From contig JAFYSP010000035.1 in the NCBI GenBank assembly GCA_017559305.1, positions 1 to 49,213 of the forward strand: DNA of 49,213 nucleotides, read 5' to 3'. The position numbers and the translations under genes are program-made. Below are positions 41,658 to 49,102 of the stretch, piece after piece (positions within the stretch are counted from its first letter, which is position 1; every line of letters begins with the position of its first letter). The notes under the pieces were generated by a model, which saw nothing but the letters and a program-made list of their open reading frames with translations, did not search any database and was not told where the DNA came from. The DNA is from Clostridia bacterium. GTDB lineage: Bacteria > Bacillota > Clostridia > Oscillospirales > Acutalibacteraceae.

Positions 41658-41942
41658 ATGTATTATATTTATATTCTAACCAACAATACAAACAAAGTAT
41701 TATATGTTGGTGTTACAAACAATTTACCACGCAGATTATACGAACACCAAAACAAGCTTATTGACGGTTTCACAAAAAGATATAACCTTAACAAGTTGGT
41801 TTACTTTGAAGAATATTCCGAAATCGAAATGGCTATCGCCAGAGAAAAACAATTAAAAGGTTGGGTGAGACGCAAGAAAAACGATTTGATTGAAAGCGTC
41901 AACCCCTCTTGGAATGACCTCGGTGCTAATTTTTTTATTTAA
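41658..41942 (+). CDS. GIY-YIG nuclease domain protein
   Basis: A 94-residue single-domain protein of the UPF0213/YhbQ-like GIY-YIG superfamily. The YYIYILTN strand corresponds to GIY and LYVGVTNNLPRRLYEH to YIG plus the conserved Arg; the catalytic Glu is likely in EYSEIEMAIAREKQLKGW, followed by the conserved KKNDLIESVNPSW. ATG 41658 with AAGAGG is chosen; upstream in-frame codons lie in the repeat. It is bracketed by inverted palindromic repeats and has its own terminator. It could nick or cleave DNA at the repeats, but that is inference. Confidence 0.88.
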   Translation: MYYIYILTNNTNKVLYVGVTNNLPRRLYEHQNKLIDGFTKRYNLNKLVYFEEYSEIEMAIAREKQLKGWVRRKKNDLIESVNPSWNDLGANFFI

Positions 41943-41946
41943 CAAT

Positions 41947-41976
41947 AAAGAGTTGCTCATAAGAGCAACTCTTTTT
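41947..41976 (+). terminator. Terminator of the GIY-YIG gene
   Basis: AGAGTTGCTC/GAGCAACTCT stem with ATAA loop followed by TTTTTG, 5 bp after the stop. Confidence 0.85.
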
Positions 41977-41985
41977 GTTGTTTTC

Positions 41986-42147
41986 GCCCTAGATCCCGAA
42001 TGTGCTTTGCACATTCGATCCTCACTTTGTTCGGATTTCGACTGCGTCCGCACATGTCATTCTGAGCGAAGCATAGCGTAGTCGAACTGCGAAGCAGTGC
42101 CTGAAGGGCAGAATCTATGTGCGGGCCACGCTCAGGATGACAGGGCG
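41986..42147. repeat. REP-like palindromic repeat, right flank of the GIY-YIG gene
   Basis: Nested inverted repeats: CGCCCT/AGGGCG at the ends (around 41986 and 42141-42147), GAATGTGC/GCACATTC near 41999-42017, CCGCACAT/ATGTGCGG near 42049 and 42117, and TGTCATTCTGAGCG (42056-42069) with CGCTCAGGATGACA (42129-42142, imperfect). It also reads GTCGAA and GCGAAGC units typical of dispersed Firmicutes palindromes. Confidence 0.75.
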
Positions 42148-42187
42148 AAAAAGCACCCCATAGATTATATTCCTTGGGGTGCTTTTT
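42148..42187. terminator. Bidirectional terminator after the M20 amidohydrolase gene
   Basis: AAAAAGCACCCCA (42148-42160) and TGGGGTGCTTTTT (42175-42187), 13-bp stem, immediately after the minus-strand stop at 42188. Confidence 0.85.
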
Positions 42188-43618
42188 TTATTTCTTGAAA
42201 CTCTGTTCGATTGGGGATTCGATGCCGTTTTTGGTGGTTTCTTTGAATTCTGCCATGGCGGCTTTTCTTAAATCCTCATTTTCGAACAAATCGACTGCCG
42301 ACGCCGCCAAAACTTTACCTGCATAGAGCATACCTTTATGCGCGATGCCCGATTTTCCGAGCGCTACGTTCTGCCAACTGTGACCCGGCGAGCCCGACGT
42401 CCAACAAACTGTAGAAATTTGTGCCGTGGGCGTTCTTTGAGAGGTGTCTCCCACGTCGGTTGAACCCGCAAGTGCTTTATCGCTATGATAATAAGGCATT
42501 ATAAAGTTATTAAGCACCGATTTACCGTCATTTGACAGTTCCTTTACAGCGCTTTTAAGCTCTGCGCTATCATTCGTGAAGCAACCCGGAAGCGCAGGTT
42601 TAATGTTTTTATAGGTTTCGGTCAGTTCCTCGGCAAATTTATATTCCTCGGCGGTATATTCGGGAAGTGCAAATCCCTTCATATTCTCATAAAGGTTTTT
42701 CTCAATAACCGAATTGGAAAGAGTATCGCTCGTGCCGTCGATAAACTTTCTTGTGACGGTTGTTTCGGTCATCATTGCGGCGCCCTCGGCAATTTTATCA
42801 ACCCTTGCGAGTAGTTTCTTTGCCTTTGAGACCTTATCTGAACGCACCATATAAAGTACGCTTGCTTCCGCCTGAACGACGTTTGGCGAAATTCCGCCCG
42901 TATTCAAGATTGCATAATGCAGACAATCGGTATGAGGTATATGCTCACGCAAAAACTGAACACCCATATTCATAAGTTCTACACCGTCAAGCGCTGATCT
43001 GCCGTTTTCAGGGTCGCCTGCCGCATGGGCGGAAATGCCATGAAAATCATACTGTATCTGAATACTTGCCTGATACGAGCCGCTTTGCACCTCATTAGTG
43101 TCGCCCGGATGCCAACAAAGTGCCGCATCTAGTTCATCAAAAATACCCTCGTATGCCATAAACGCCTTGCTACCGCAACCCTCTTCACCCGGACAACCGT
43201 AATATATAAGAGTTCCTACCGCTTTACTTTGCTCCATATACTTTTTCGTGGCAACAGCGGCGGCAAGGGAGCCGATTCCCAACAGGTTATGTCCGCAACC
43301 GTGACCGCTAAAACTGTCGGGGTTGGCAGTTTTTGTCGAAACGTTTGCCATCTGCGAGATGCCGTCGAGAGCGTCGTACTCACCTAAAATCGCAATTTTG
43401 GGTGAGCCGCTGCCGAATTTAGCGGTTATGGCGGTATCAAAACCTGCCGCTCCGAATTCGACCTCAAAGCCCTCATTTTTGAGAATTTCGCCAATCAGTT
43501 CACTCGATTTCTTTTCCTCGAGTGACACCTCGGCATATTCCCAGATTTTATCACTTGCATCGCAGAGCAAATCGGCTTTATGCTCTACTATATCATTTAT
43601 AAACTGAAATTTATTCAT
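42188..43618 (-). CDS. M20 family amidohydrolase, AbgB-like
   Basis: A 476-residue zinc amidohydrolase resembling p-aminobenzoyl-glutamate hydrolase subunit B. Motifs: IAILGEYDAL, SGHGCGHNLLG (metal ligands), YYGCPGEEGCGSKAFM (catalytic Glu), ALCWHPGDTN, GISAHAAGDPENGRSALDGVELM (dimerisation domain) and STDVGDTSQRTPTAQI near the C-terminus. It begins one base after the transporter ATPase gene and is the last gene of that operon, so its substrate is probably what the transporter imports, such as an N-acylated or aminobenzoyl amino acid or a dipeptide. Confidence 0.88.
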   Translation of the reverse strand: MNKFQFINDIVEHKADLLCDASDKIWEYAEVSLEEKKSSELIGEILKNEGFEVEFGAAGFDTAITAKFGSGSPKIAILGEYDALDGISQMANVSTKTANPDSFSGHGCGHNLLGIGSLAAAVATKKYMEQSKAVGTLIYYGCPGEEGCGSKAFMAYEGIFDELDAALCWHPGDTNEVQSGSYQASIQIQYDFHGISAHAAGDPENGRSALDGVELMNMGVQFLREHIPHTDCLHYAILNTGGISPNVVQAEASVLYMVRSDKVSKAKKLLARVDKIAEGAAMMTETTVTRKFIDGTSDTLSNSVIEKNLYENMKGFALPEYTAEEYKFAEELTETYKNIKPALPGCFTNDSAELKSAVKELSNDGKSVLNNFIMPYYHSDKALAGSTDVGDTSQRTPTAQISTVCWTSGSPGHSWQNVALGKSGIAHKGMLYAGKVLAASAVDLFENEDLRKAAMAEFKETTKNGIESPIEQSFKK

Positions 43619-43619
43619 A

Positions 43620-44558
43620 TTACAAAACCTTGCTCAAGAAGTCTTTAAGACGGGGGCTTTGTGGGTTATCGAAAACCTCGGCAGGACTTCCCTGCTCGAC
43701 TATCATTCCGTCATCCATAAAGAGCACTCTGTCTGCAACCTCACGGGCAAATCCCATTTCGTGAGTTACGACTACCATTGTCATACCGTCGTTTGCGAGT
43801 TCTTTCATAAGGTCGAGAACTTCGCCTATCATTTCGGGGTCAAGCGCAGAAGTCGGCTCATCGAAAAGCATTACCTTGGGGTTCATAGCAAGTGCACGAA
43901 CTATCGCAATTCTCTGCTTCTGACCGCCCGAAAGTGTTGAGGGGTAAACGTCCGCCTTGCTCTCAAGACCGATTCTTTTGAGTAGTTCCATTGCCTTTGA
44001 CTCGGCGGCGGCAACTATCTCCTGCTTTGTAAGACCTGTCTGTTTGCGGCTTTGCATACCGATTTTAACAGGTGCGAGCATAATATTTTCTTTGATAGTC
44101 TTATTGTTAAAAAGATTGAACTGTTGGAAAACCATTCCCATATCACGACGGGCAAAATTTATATCAATATAGTTTTCCTTGTAAAGTTTTTTCATCAAAG
44201 CGCCGTATTCTTTACCTTCGGCGGCAGAAAACTTCTCTTTAAGAAGGTCCTTTTCCTTGATTTCCTTAACTGCGGTCTCCTCCTCCATACCACCTGCAAC
44301 CATTTTCTTGAAGGTGTTTGACGCCTTGATTACTTCTTCATGAAGATAAGGGTCAATGGGAGTGAGGAGTTTTCCGTCCATCCATACCTCGCCAAAGGTT
44401 GGGGTTTCGAGAAGGTTCATACAACGGAGCATTGTGCTTTTACCTGAACCCGAAGGACCGATAATTGCTACAACCTCGCCCTGCTCTATTTCCTCTGATA
44501 CGCCTTTAAGTACCTTGAGGTCACCAAAGTTTTTGTAAATATTCTTGATACTAAGCAC
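43620..44558 (-). CDS. Polar amino-acid ABC transporter ATPase with an unusual insertion
   Basis: 312 residues against about 240 for GlnQ-type ATPases. Walker [11 protein letters not shown] (~34-43), signature LSGGQKQR, Walker [17 protein letters not shown] and the H-loop [10 protein letters not shown] are intact. Between strand WMDGKLL (~59-65) and [11 protein letters not shown] (Q-loop ~140-150) lies an additional charged, probably helical segment of about 65 residues (~66-131) where GlnQ has about 12 residues. The reading frame is continuous, so it is a real insertion. It overlaps the permease gene by 8 bp. Confidence 0.9.
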   Translation of the reverse strand: MLSIKNIYKNFGDLKVLKGVSEEIEQGEVVAIIGPSGSGKSTMLRCMNLLETPTFGEVWMDGKLLTPIDPYLHEEVIKASNTFKKMVAGGMEEETAVKEIKEKDLLKEKFSAAEGKEYGALMKKLYKENYIDINFARRDMGMVFQQFNLFNNKTIKENIMLAPVKIGMQSRKQTGLTKQEIVAAAESKAMELLKRIGLESKADVYPSTLSGGQKQRIAIVRALAMNPKVMLFDEPTSALDPEMIGEVLDLMKELANDGMTMVVVTHEMGFAREVADRVLFMDDGMIVEQGSPAEVFDNPQSPRLKDFLSKVL

Positions 44559-45243
44559 GGGCTTTCATCCTCCTCTCGAATACAACAAGTATCTTGGAAA
44601 GTATAAAGTTAAGTATAAAGTAAATTGCGCCTGTGATAATAAGGCATTCCATTGTTAAGTAGTTAATACCCTTGACCTTTAGGTAACTTGTCATAAGGTC
44701 GCCGATAAAGAAGGTAGAAGCCAAAGAGGTTTCCTTGACGACGGTTATAAACTCATTACCGAGTGCGGGTAAAATGTTTTTGATTGCCTGAGGCAAAACG
44801 ATTGAAGTCATAGTGGTAACCTTGCCGAGACCTAAACTTCTTGATGCTTCGGTCTGTCCCTTGTCAACCGCCTCAATACCTGAACGGATAATTTCAGAGG
44901 TGTATGCGGCAGAGTTAAGCACCAATGCAACCGCAACGCATATCCAGTCTGCATTTTTGATATCGTTGAGTGACGGTATCATACTTGGCAAAAGGAAAAC
45001 GTACAAATAAAGTTGCAAAAGCATAGGTGTTCCTCTTGTAGCCTCAACAACCGCTGTGATTATCCATTGTAACGGCTTAACGGGTGACATTTTGCCGAGA
45101 GCAAAAAGCGCACCGATAACAGTTCCGAAAAATACGGCGATAAATGAAAGAACAAGTGTATTGCTGACACCTTCAACAAGAAAAACTTTCCAATATTTTG
45201 CGATAATATCGACGATGTTTTTCGCCATTATTCCGAGATCCAA
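44551..45243 (-). CDS. Polar amino-acid ABC transporter permease (HisM/GlnP family)
   Basis: A 230-residue permease with about five helices. [15 protein letters not shown] and the EAA coupling loop ([34 protein letters not shown] region) are characteristic. A homodimer is likely since no second permease is present. AGGAGG-type site upstream. Co-translated with the ATPase by overlap. Confidence 0.92.
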   Translation of the reverse strand: MDLGIMAKNIVDIIAKYWKVFLVEGVSNTLVLSFIAVFFGTVIGALFALGKMSPVKPLQWIITAVVEATRGTPMLLQLYLYVFLLPSMIPSLNDIKNADWICVAVALVLNSAAYTSEIIRSGIEAVDKGQTEASRSLGLGKVTTMTSIVLPQAIKNILPALGNEFITVVKETSLASTFFIGDLMTSYLKVKGINYLTMECLIITGAIYFILNFILSKILVVFERRMKARA

Positions 45244-45271
45244 AATATTTCCTCCTTTTTAACACACAATT

Positions 45272-45297
45272 GACCGATGCCCGATAGGGCATCGGTC
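45272..45297 (-). promoter_or_regulatory. Intercistronic stem-loop between binding-protein and permease genes
   Basis: Perfect 11-bp stem GACCGATGCCC/GGGCATCGGTC with a GATA (minus strand TATC) loop, no T-run. It probably limits downstream expression or protects the binding-protein mRNA. Confidence 0.65.
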
Positions 45298-45317
45298 TTA
45301 AAGCGCTGTTCTTTTAA

Positions 45318-46235
45318 TTATTCTGTAATCTTGTTACCTGCATCATCGTAGCCGAGTTCATCAGCAGTTTCGATACCGGAGTAGATTTCACATGCCTCGT
45401 ACCAACCTGTGTAGAGGTCTGCTTCCATTGCTTTTGCAAGTGCTGCGTTTACAGCGTTGAGAAGTTCTGTGTTGCCCTTCTGAATGAGGCAAACGTTGTT
45501 TTCGTATTTGGGATCAACGTCAAAGTCGAATCCTGCGAGTGCGATCTGTTCGGGAGCGTTTGCGATGATTGCTTCACCGTTACCCTTTGCAACTGCGAGG
45601 CAGTCGATCTTGCCGGTCTTGAGTGCTTCAGCAGCGGTACCGAGGTCGCTGTAAACATAGTTGCCTTCTGCCTTAACCTCACCGAGCTGCTCGTTTACAA
45701 GGAGTTCCTGCAAGGATGCGCCCTGATAACCGATCTTCATACCTTTAAGAGACTCAACTGTTGTGAACTTGCCTTCGTTTGCCTTGCTTGTGATAAGAAC
45801 CTGCTCTGTTTCGTTGTCACCTGCGACGTAGTAGTCGGTGATTTCGTAGTTCTCAGCACGGTCAGCGGTCCAGGAGAAACCTGAAATTGCAATATCAACT
45901 GTACCTGCCTGAGCAGCTGCCTGACAAGCATCAAAGCTCATGGGCTTCAAAACGAGTTCTTTGCCAAGTTCTTTTGCAAGATAGTTAGCAAGGATTACGT
46001 CGAAACCAACGATTGCATCGTTACCGGTCTTTGCTACGTCATAGAACTCCATGGGGGCAAAGTCGGGAGAAAGTGCTACTTTAAGTGTTCCGTTAGGTGC
46101 TTCGTTTGTTTTGTACTGGCTGATGTATTTATCATATGCTGCAGAAAGAGATGGTGTTTCACCGCAACCTGCAAAGCAACCAACGAGCATTATAAGTGAA
46201 AGAATGAGTGCAAATAGTTTTGTAATTTTTTTCAT
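45318..46235 (-). CDS. Polar amino-acid ABC transporter substrate-binding lipoprotein (family 3)
   Basis: A 305-residue extracytoplasmic solute-binding protein. The signal peptide has a lipobox near LVGC/FAGC. LKVALSPDFAPMEFYD, IVGFDVILANYLAKELG, DIAISGFSWTADRAENYEITDYY and LKGMKIGYQGASLQE are the SBP_bac_3 hallmarks. The Arg in TADRAEN region and Asp near the C-lobe are usual for alpha-amino-acid ligands. First gene of a four-gene operon ending in the M20 amidohydrolase. Confidence 0.92.
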   Translation of the reverse strand: MKKITKLFALILSLIMLVGCFAGCGETPSLSAAYDKYISQYKTNEAPNGTLKVALSPDFAPMEFYDVAKTGNDAIVGFDVILANYLAKELGKELVLKPMSFDACQAAAQAGTVDIAISGFSWTADRAENYEITDYYVAGDNETEQVLITSKANEGKFTTVESLKGMKIGYQGASLQELLVNEQLGEVKAEGNYVYSDLGTAAEALKTGKIDCLAVAKGNGEAIIANAPEQIALAGFDFDVDPKYENNVCLIQKGNTELLNAVNAALAKAMEADLYTGWYEACEIYSGIETADELGYDDAGNKITE

Positions 46236-46290
46236 GATGATTATCTCCTTTGTTTTGAAAGAACTTTTTGTCTTTCGGTTGATGTTATAC

Positions 46291-46319
46291 AGTATAATGC
46301 ATAATATTCAACTTGTCAA
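46291..46319 (-). promoter_or_regulatory. Predicted sigma-A promoter of the polar amino-acid transporter operon
   Basis: Minus strand -35 TTGACA (46314-46319), 17-bp spacer, -10 TATACT (46291-46296). Confidence 0.75.
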
Positions 46320-46487
46320 CACTTTTTTGAATAAATATACAACAATTATGCAATATTTTTAGCGCGTTAATATGTTTAAACTGCACAAAAACCCTTATTT
46401 TAAAGGGGTTTTGACGGTTTTCCACCTGAATTTTTATACATTATACAATGCATAAACTGTATATTTTATGCAAATCCCTTCCCTATC

Positions 46488-46515
46488 TTGACATTTTTTT
46501 ACACTCGCGTATAAT
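46488..46515 (+). promoter_or_regulatory. Predicted sigma-A promoter of mscL
   Basis: -35 TTGACA (46488-46493) and -10 TATAAT (46510-46515), both consensus, 16-bp spacer. Confidence 0.75.
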
Positions 46516-46558
46516 TATATATGTAACATACACAAAAAATTTAATAAGAGGTACTATT

Positions 46559-47002
46559 ATGAAAAAGTTTTTTGAAGATTTCAAAGCGTTTGCAATGAAG
46601 GGCAATGTTATTGACATGGCAGTCGGTGTTGTTGTCGGCGGTGCTTTCGGTAAAATCGTCACTTCGTTCGTAAACGACATTATCACTCCCCTTTTGGGAA
46701 TTCTTCTCGGCAAGATGAGTTTCACCGATCTTAAGTGGGTAATCACTCCCGCCGTTCTTGATGAGACAGGAAACGTCGTTACCGCTGAACTCGCTCTTAC
46801 ATACGGCAACTTCATTCAGCAGGTTATTGACTTCCTTATCATTTCTCTTTCTATTTTTGTTGTGCTTCGCCTTATGATGACACTCAAATCTAAATTCGAG
46901 AAAAAGGAAGAGATAGTAGAAGAGGCTGCTCCCGAAGCTCCCCCTGCTCCATCTGAAGAGCTTGTAACTCTCCGCGAAATCAGAGACCTTCTCAAGAAAT
47001 AG
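46559..47002 (+). CDS. mscL: Large-conductance mechanosensitive channel
   Basis: Membrane-tension-gated emergency channel, homopentamer. 147 residues: N-terminal helix MKKFFEDFKAFAMKGNVIDMAVGVVVGGAFGK leading into the first membrane helix, VNDIITPLLG, an extracellular loop (~55-75), the second helix (FIQQVIDFLIISLSIFVV) and a cytoplasmic C-terminal helix (LREIRDLLKK) after a Glu/Pro/Ala-rich linker. ATG 46559 has AAGAGG upstream; the longer frame to 46448 runs through the promoter. Monocistronic. Confidence 0.95.
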   Translation: MKKFFEDFKAFAMKGNVIDMAVGVVVGGAFGKIVTSFVNDIITPLLGILLGKMSFTDLKWVITPAVLDETGNVVTAELALTYGNFIQQVIDFLIISLSIFVVLRLMMTLKSKFEKKEEIVEEAAPEAPPAPSEELVTLREIRDLLKK

Positions 47003-47010
47003 GAAAAGCA

Positions 47011-47042
47011 AAAGCACTTGGTTTTCACCAAGTGCTTTTTTA
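47011..47042. terminator. Bidirectional terminator between mscL and the broken lipoprotein gene
   Basis: AAAGCACTTGG/CCAAGTGCTTT stem with a 6-nt loop followed by T-run; the minus-strand gene stops 4 bp away. Confidence 0.85.
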
Positions 47043-47045
47043 TAC

Positions 47046-48088
47046 TTATTTTTTAATGGGCTTTTCTAATGGCTTGTCAGTCTTTTGGAATTTGGCATTT
47101 TTAGGAGTGCCTTCATAATAAGGGAATTTGGTTGCTATAAATTCATTTGTATTTGCAATGGTAAGCTCGCATACTCTCTTATTGTAGGTTGTGATGATTA
47201 TCTTGTCACCATCTTTGATATATGTGAAATCATCGCCAAGGCCTGCACAGTTGTAATACTTTTTGGATTTATACTCTATATAGTTACCCATGGTTTCATA
47301 TTCTGTGCCGGCATTGGGATTTGTATCCTGATAGCCATTTTGAATATATTCGCCTGTGCCGTCTTTGTTGAATTTCAAGGAAAGCTTGTCGACAGTTGTT
47401 TTAGACGTTTCAAGGATGCAATAATACTCTTTGCCGTATGATATTTTCTTTTCTACAGGGGCCGCACTTGAAGTCGGCTTACTTGATACCTGCTCGCTTG
47501 AGGTTGGATTGCTTGATGCTGGAGTACTTGAGGTTGGCTCACTTGAGGTTGGCTCACTAGAAGCGTTTTCGTCTTGTGTGTCATAGTTTTTCTCAAAAAT
47601 TTCAACCTTAACAACAACACCAACATCACTTGCTGCTTCTTCAAAGGTTTCTTTTACATTAGAAATAATTTCTTTTACCTCTTGACCAAGGTTTTCCTTT
47701 TTTCCGGTCTCAACCTTAACGGTTGCATTTTGCTTAAGAAATCCCTTTTCCTTGGTTTCCTTTACAAGTTCTTTTACAAAGGTTTTAACTTCTTTGTTTT
47801 TATCTGTAATAGTAATGTTAATTGTCTTTGCATCATCATTAAGCGGCTCAACTGCTATAACAAATCCATTTTCATCAAGATAAAGATTAAATTCAGGATT
47901 TATTGTAACCTTGACAACTGCCTAAAAGGTTTCGGGCTTTTTAAAATCATCCTGACTAGCTGTCTGCTCGCTTGATGTATCTATAAGTGAACTTGTGTCT
48001 TGTACGTTTTCTTCCGAGGTTTGGCCCAACCCGCAAAAACTCCGCAGACAAGAACCAAACAAAGTAAAATTGCTAAAATCTTTTTCAT
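47046..48088 (-). pseudogene. Broken gene for a lipoprotein with an RsgI-like domain and Ser-rich linker
   Basis: Read leftward from ATG 48088 (AAGGAA upstream), a lipoprotein signal (MKKILAILLCLVLVCGVFAG) runs into a -1 frameshift near 48026, just at the expected lipobox Cys codon; one added base would restore GCGQTSEEN. In that restored frame the protein continues to an in-frame TAG at 47922-47924, then VKVTINPEFNLYLDENGF and VEPLNDDAKTI, resembling the extracytoplasmic part of RsgI-type anti-sigma factors, a Ser/Pro/Thr linker (SSEPTSSEPTSSTP), and a C-terminal beta-rich domain (~110 residues) ending at 47046. Two independent lesions indicate a pseudogene unless they are sequencing errors. 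Intact length would be about 347 residues. Confidence 0.75.
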
Positions 48089-48125
48089 TTTTATTTTCCT
48101 TCCATATATCTTAATGTTTTCATAT

Positions 48126-48154
48126 AGTATACCATTTAGCAACCTTTATTCTAA
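48126..48154 (-). promoter_or_regulatory. Predicted promoter of the broken lipoprotein gene
   Basis: Minus strand -35 TTAGAA (48149-48154), 17-bp spacer, extended -10 TGGTATACT (-10 at 48126-48131). Confidence 0.5.
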
Positions 48155-48164
48155 GGTAATGTCA

Positions 48165-48200
48165 AAAATAACTGCGCTTGATTTTCTACCAAGCGCAGTT
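48165..48200 (-). terminator. Terminator of the Ser-rich lipoprotein gene
   Basis: AACTGCGCTTG/CAAGCGCAGTT 11-bp stem (48170-48200), then ATTTTT leftward. Confidence 0.85.
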
Positions 48201-48204
48201 AAAA

Positions 48205-49035
48205 TTACTCACTAAATATTTTTCCTGTTTTAAGAGTTTTTCCTTTTACAAAGGCAGCATTTTCGGGGTCACTTTCCAAAATCTTTATGGATCCGTCCTG
48301 CATAACCGCCAACTTTATCATAACCTCATTTTTCTTGTTGGGAAAATAAACCTCAATTAAATTATCCTTGATTTTATACTCACTGCCGTTAAAACCGGCA
48401 CCCTCTGAATGATAGCGTGTGCCATTATATGTTATTGATGCCGCTTGGTTGGATTCGGGGTGAATTGCGGTAAAATATCTCTCACCGAACACGGCATATT
48501 CTTCATCAAATTGAATATATGTAGCAACAAGACCGCTGCCCGACACCACAAAGTTACCAAGATATTCTGTGTCTTTCTTTATTGTGGTTGGATTTGTGGT
48601 GCTGCTTGATGTTGAATCGCTCGAGGTATGGTTGCTCGAAACGTTATTGCTCGAGACATTATTGCTTGAAACATTATTGCTCGAAACGTTATTACTAGAG
48701 GTTGCTTCCTCGCTTGATACAGCATCTTGACCAGAAACTTCATCCTTGCCGGAGGTTTCATTTTTGCTTGAGGTTTGGTCTTTGCTTGAAGTTGCTTCCT
48801 CGCTTGATACAGCATCTTTGCTGGAGACTTCGTCTTTGCTAGAGGTCGATTCCTCGCTTGTTACAGCGTCAGTAGAAGATATTTCTTCTTTTGATGATGT
48901 GTCGGTCGATGAAGTGTATGATGATATATTGCTTGTGTTTTCGTTTTTATCCGTGTCTACTCTTCCCTGTCCACATCCGACAAGAAGTCCGGTTATAAAT
49001 ACCAATGTCAAAAGCATGGTTAAAACTTTTTTCAT
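48205..49035 (-). CDS. Ser-rich repeat lipoprotein of unknown function
   Basis: A 276-residue exported lipoprotein: signal MKKVLTMLLTLVFITGLLVGC-G, then a ~130-residue low-complexity linker rich in Ser, Asn, Lys, Glu and Thr with SSK-D/E units and four NNVSS repeats, then a ~120-residue globular domain (DTEYLGNFVVSGSGL to KTGKIFSE) with predicted beta strands. I do not recognise the domain. ATG 49035 is preferred to a GTG at 49044 from the spacing to GGGTGA. The overall design matches the broken lipoprotein downstream, so they may be paralogous surface proteins with the linker spanning the wall. Confidence 0.8.
   Translation of the reverse strand: MKKVLTMLLTLVFITGLLVGCGQGRVDTDKNENTSNISSYTSSTDTSSKEEISSTDAVTSEESTSSKDEVSSKDAVSSEEATSSKDQTSSKNETSGKDEVSGQDAVSSEEATSSNNVSSNNVSSNNVSSNNVSSNHTSSDSTSSSTTNPTTIKKDTEYLGNFVVSGSGLVATYIQFDEEYAVFGERYFTAIHPESNQAASITYNGTRYHSEGAGFNGSEYKIKDNLIEVYFPNKKNEVMIKLAVMQDGSIKILESDPENAAFVKGKTLKTGKIFSE
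48636..48695. repeat. Four 15-bp tandem repeats coding NNVSS
   Basis: Units start at 48636, 48651, 48666 and 48681, each near tcgaaacgttattgc, with a degenerate unit at 48621. A longer ~90-bp imperfect repeat (for example 48701 and 48791) lies in the same linker. Both keep frame. Confidence 0.85.
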
Positions 49036-49068
49036 TGCACTCACCCTTTTACAAAATTTTACCCTTTG

Positions 49069-49097
49069 ATGTTAACATATCGCAAAAAAATTGTCAA
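49069..49097 (-). promoter_or_regulatory. Predicted promoter of the Ser-rich lipoprotein gene
   Basis: Minus strand -35 TTGACA (49092-49097), 17-bp spacer, -10 TAACAT (49069-49074). Confidence 0.55.
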
Positions 49098-49102
49098 TCA
49101 TA

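Noticed and set aside
47574..47975. Plus-strand frame of 133 codons (Phe/Asn-rich)
   Set aside because: It is the antisense shadow of the lipoprotein pseudogene; its composition mirrors Lys/Glu-rich codons on the other strand.
47046..48088. Programmed frameshift or stop read-through as explanation of the broken lipoprotein gene
   Set aside because: Two separate lesions are needed, there is no clear slippery heptamer at 48026, and the frameshift would fall in the lipobox itself.
48621..48700. Short direct repeats that could suggest a CRISPR array
   Set aside because: Repeats are contiguous 15-mers without spacers, in frame in a lipoprotein gene; no cas genes are present.
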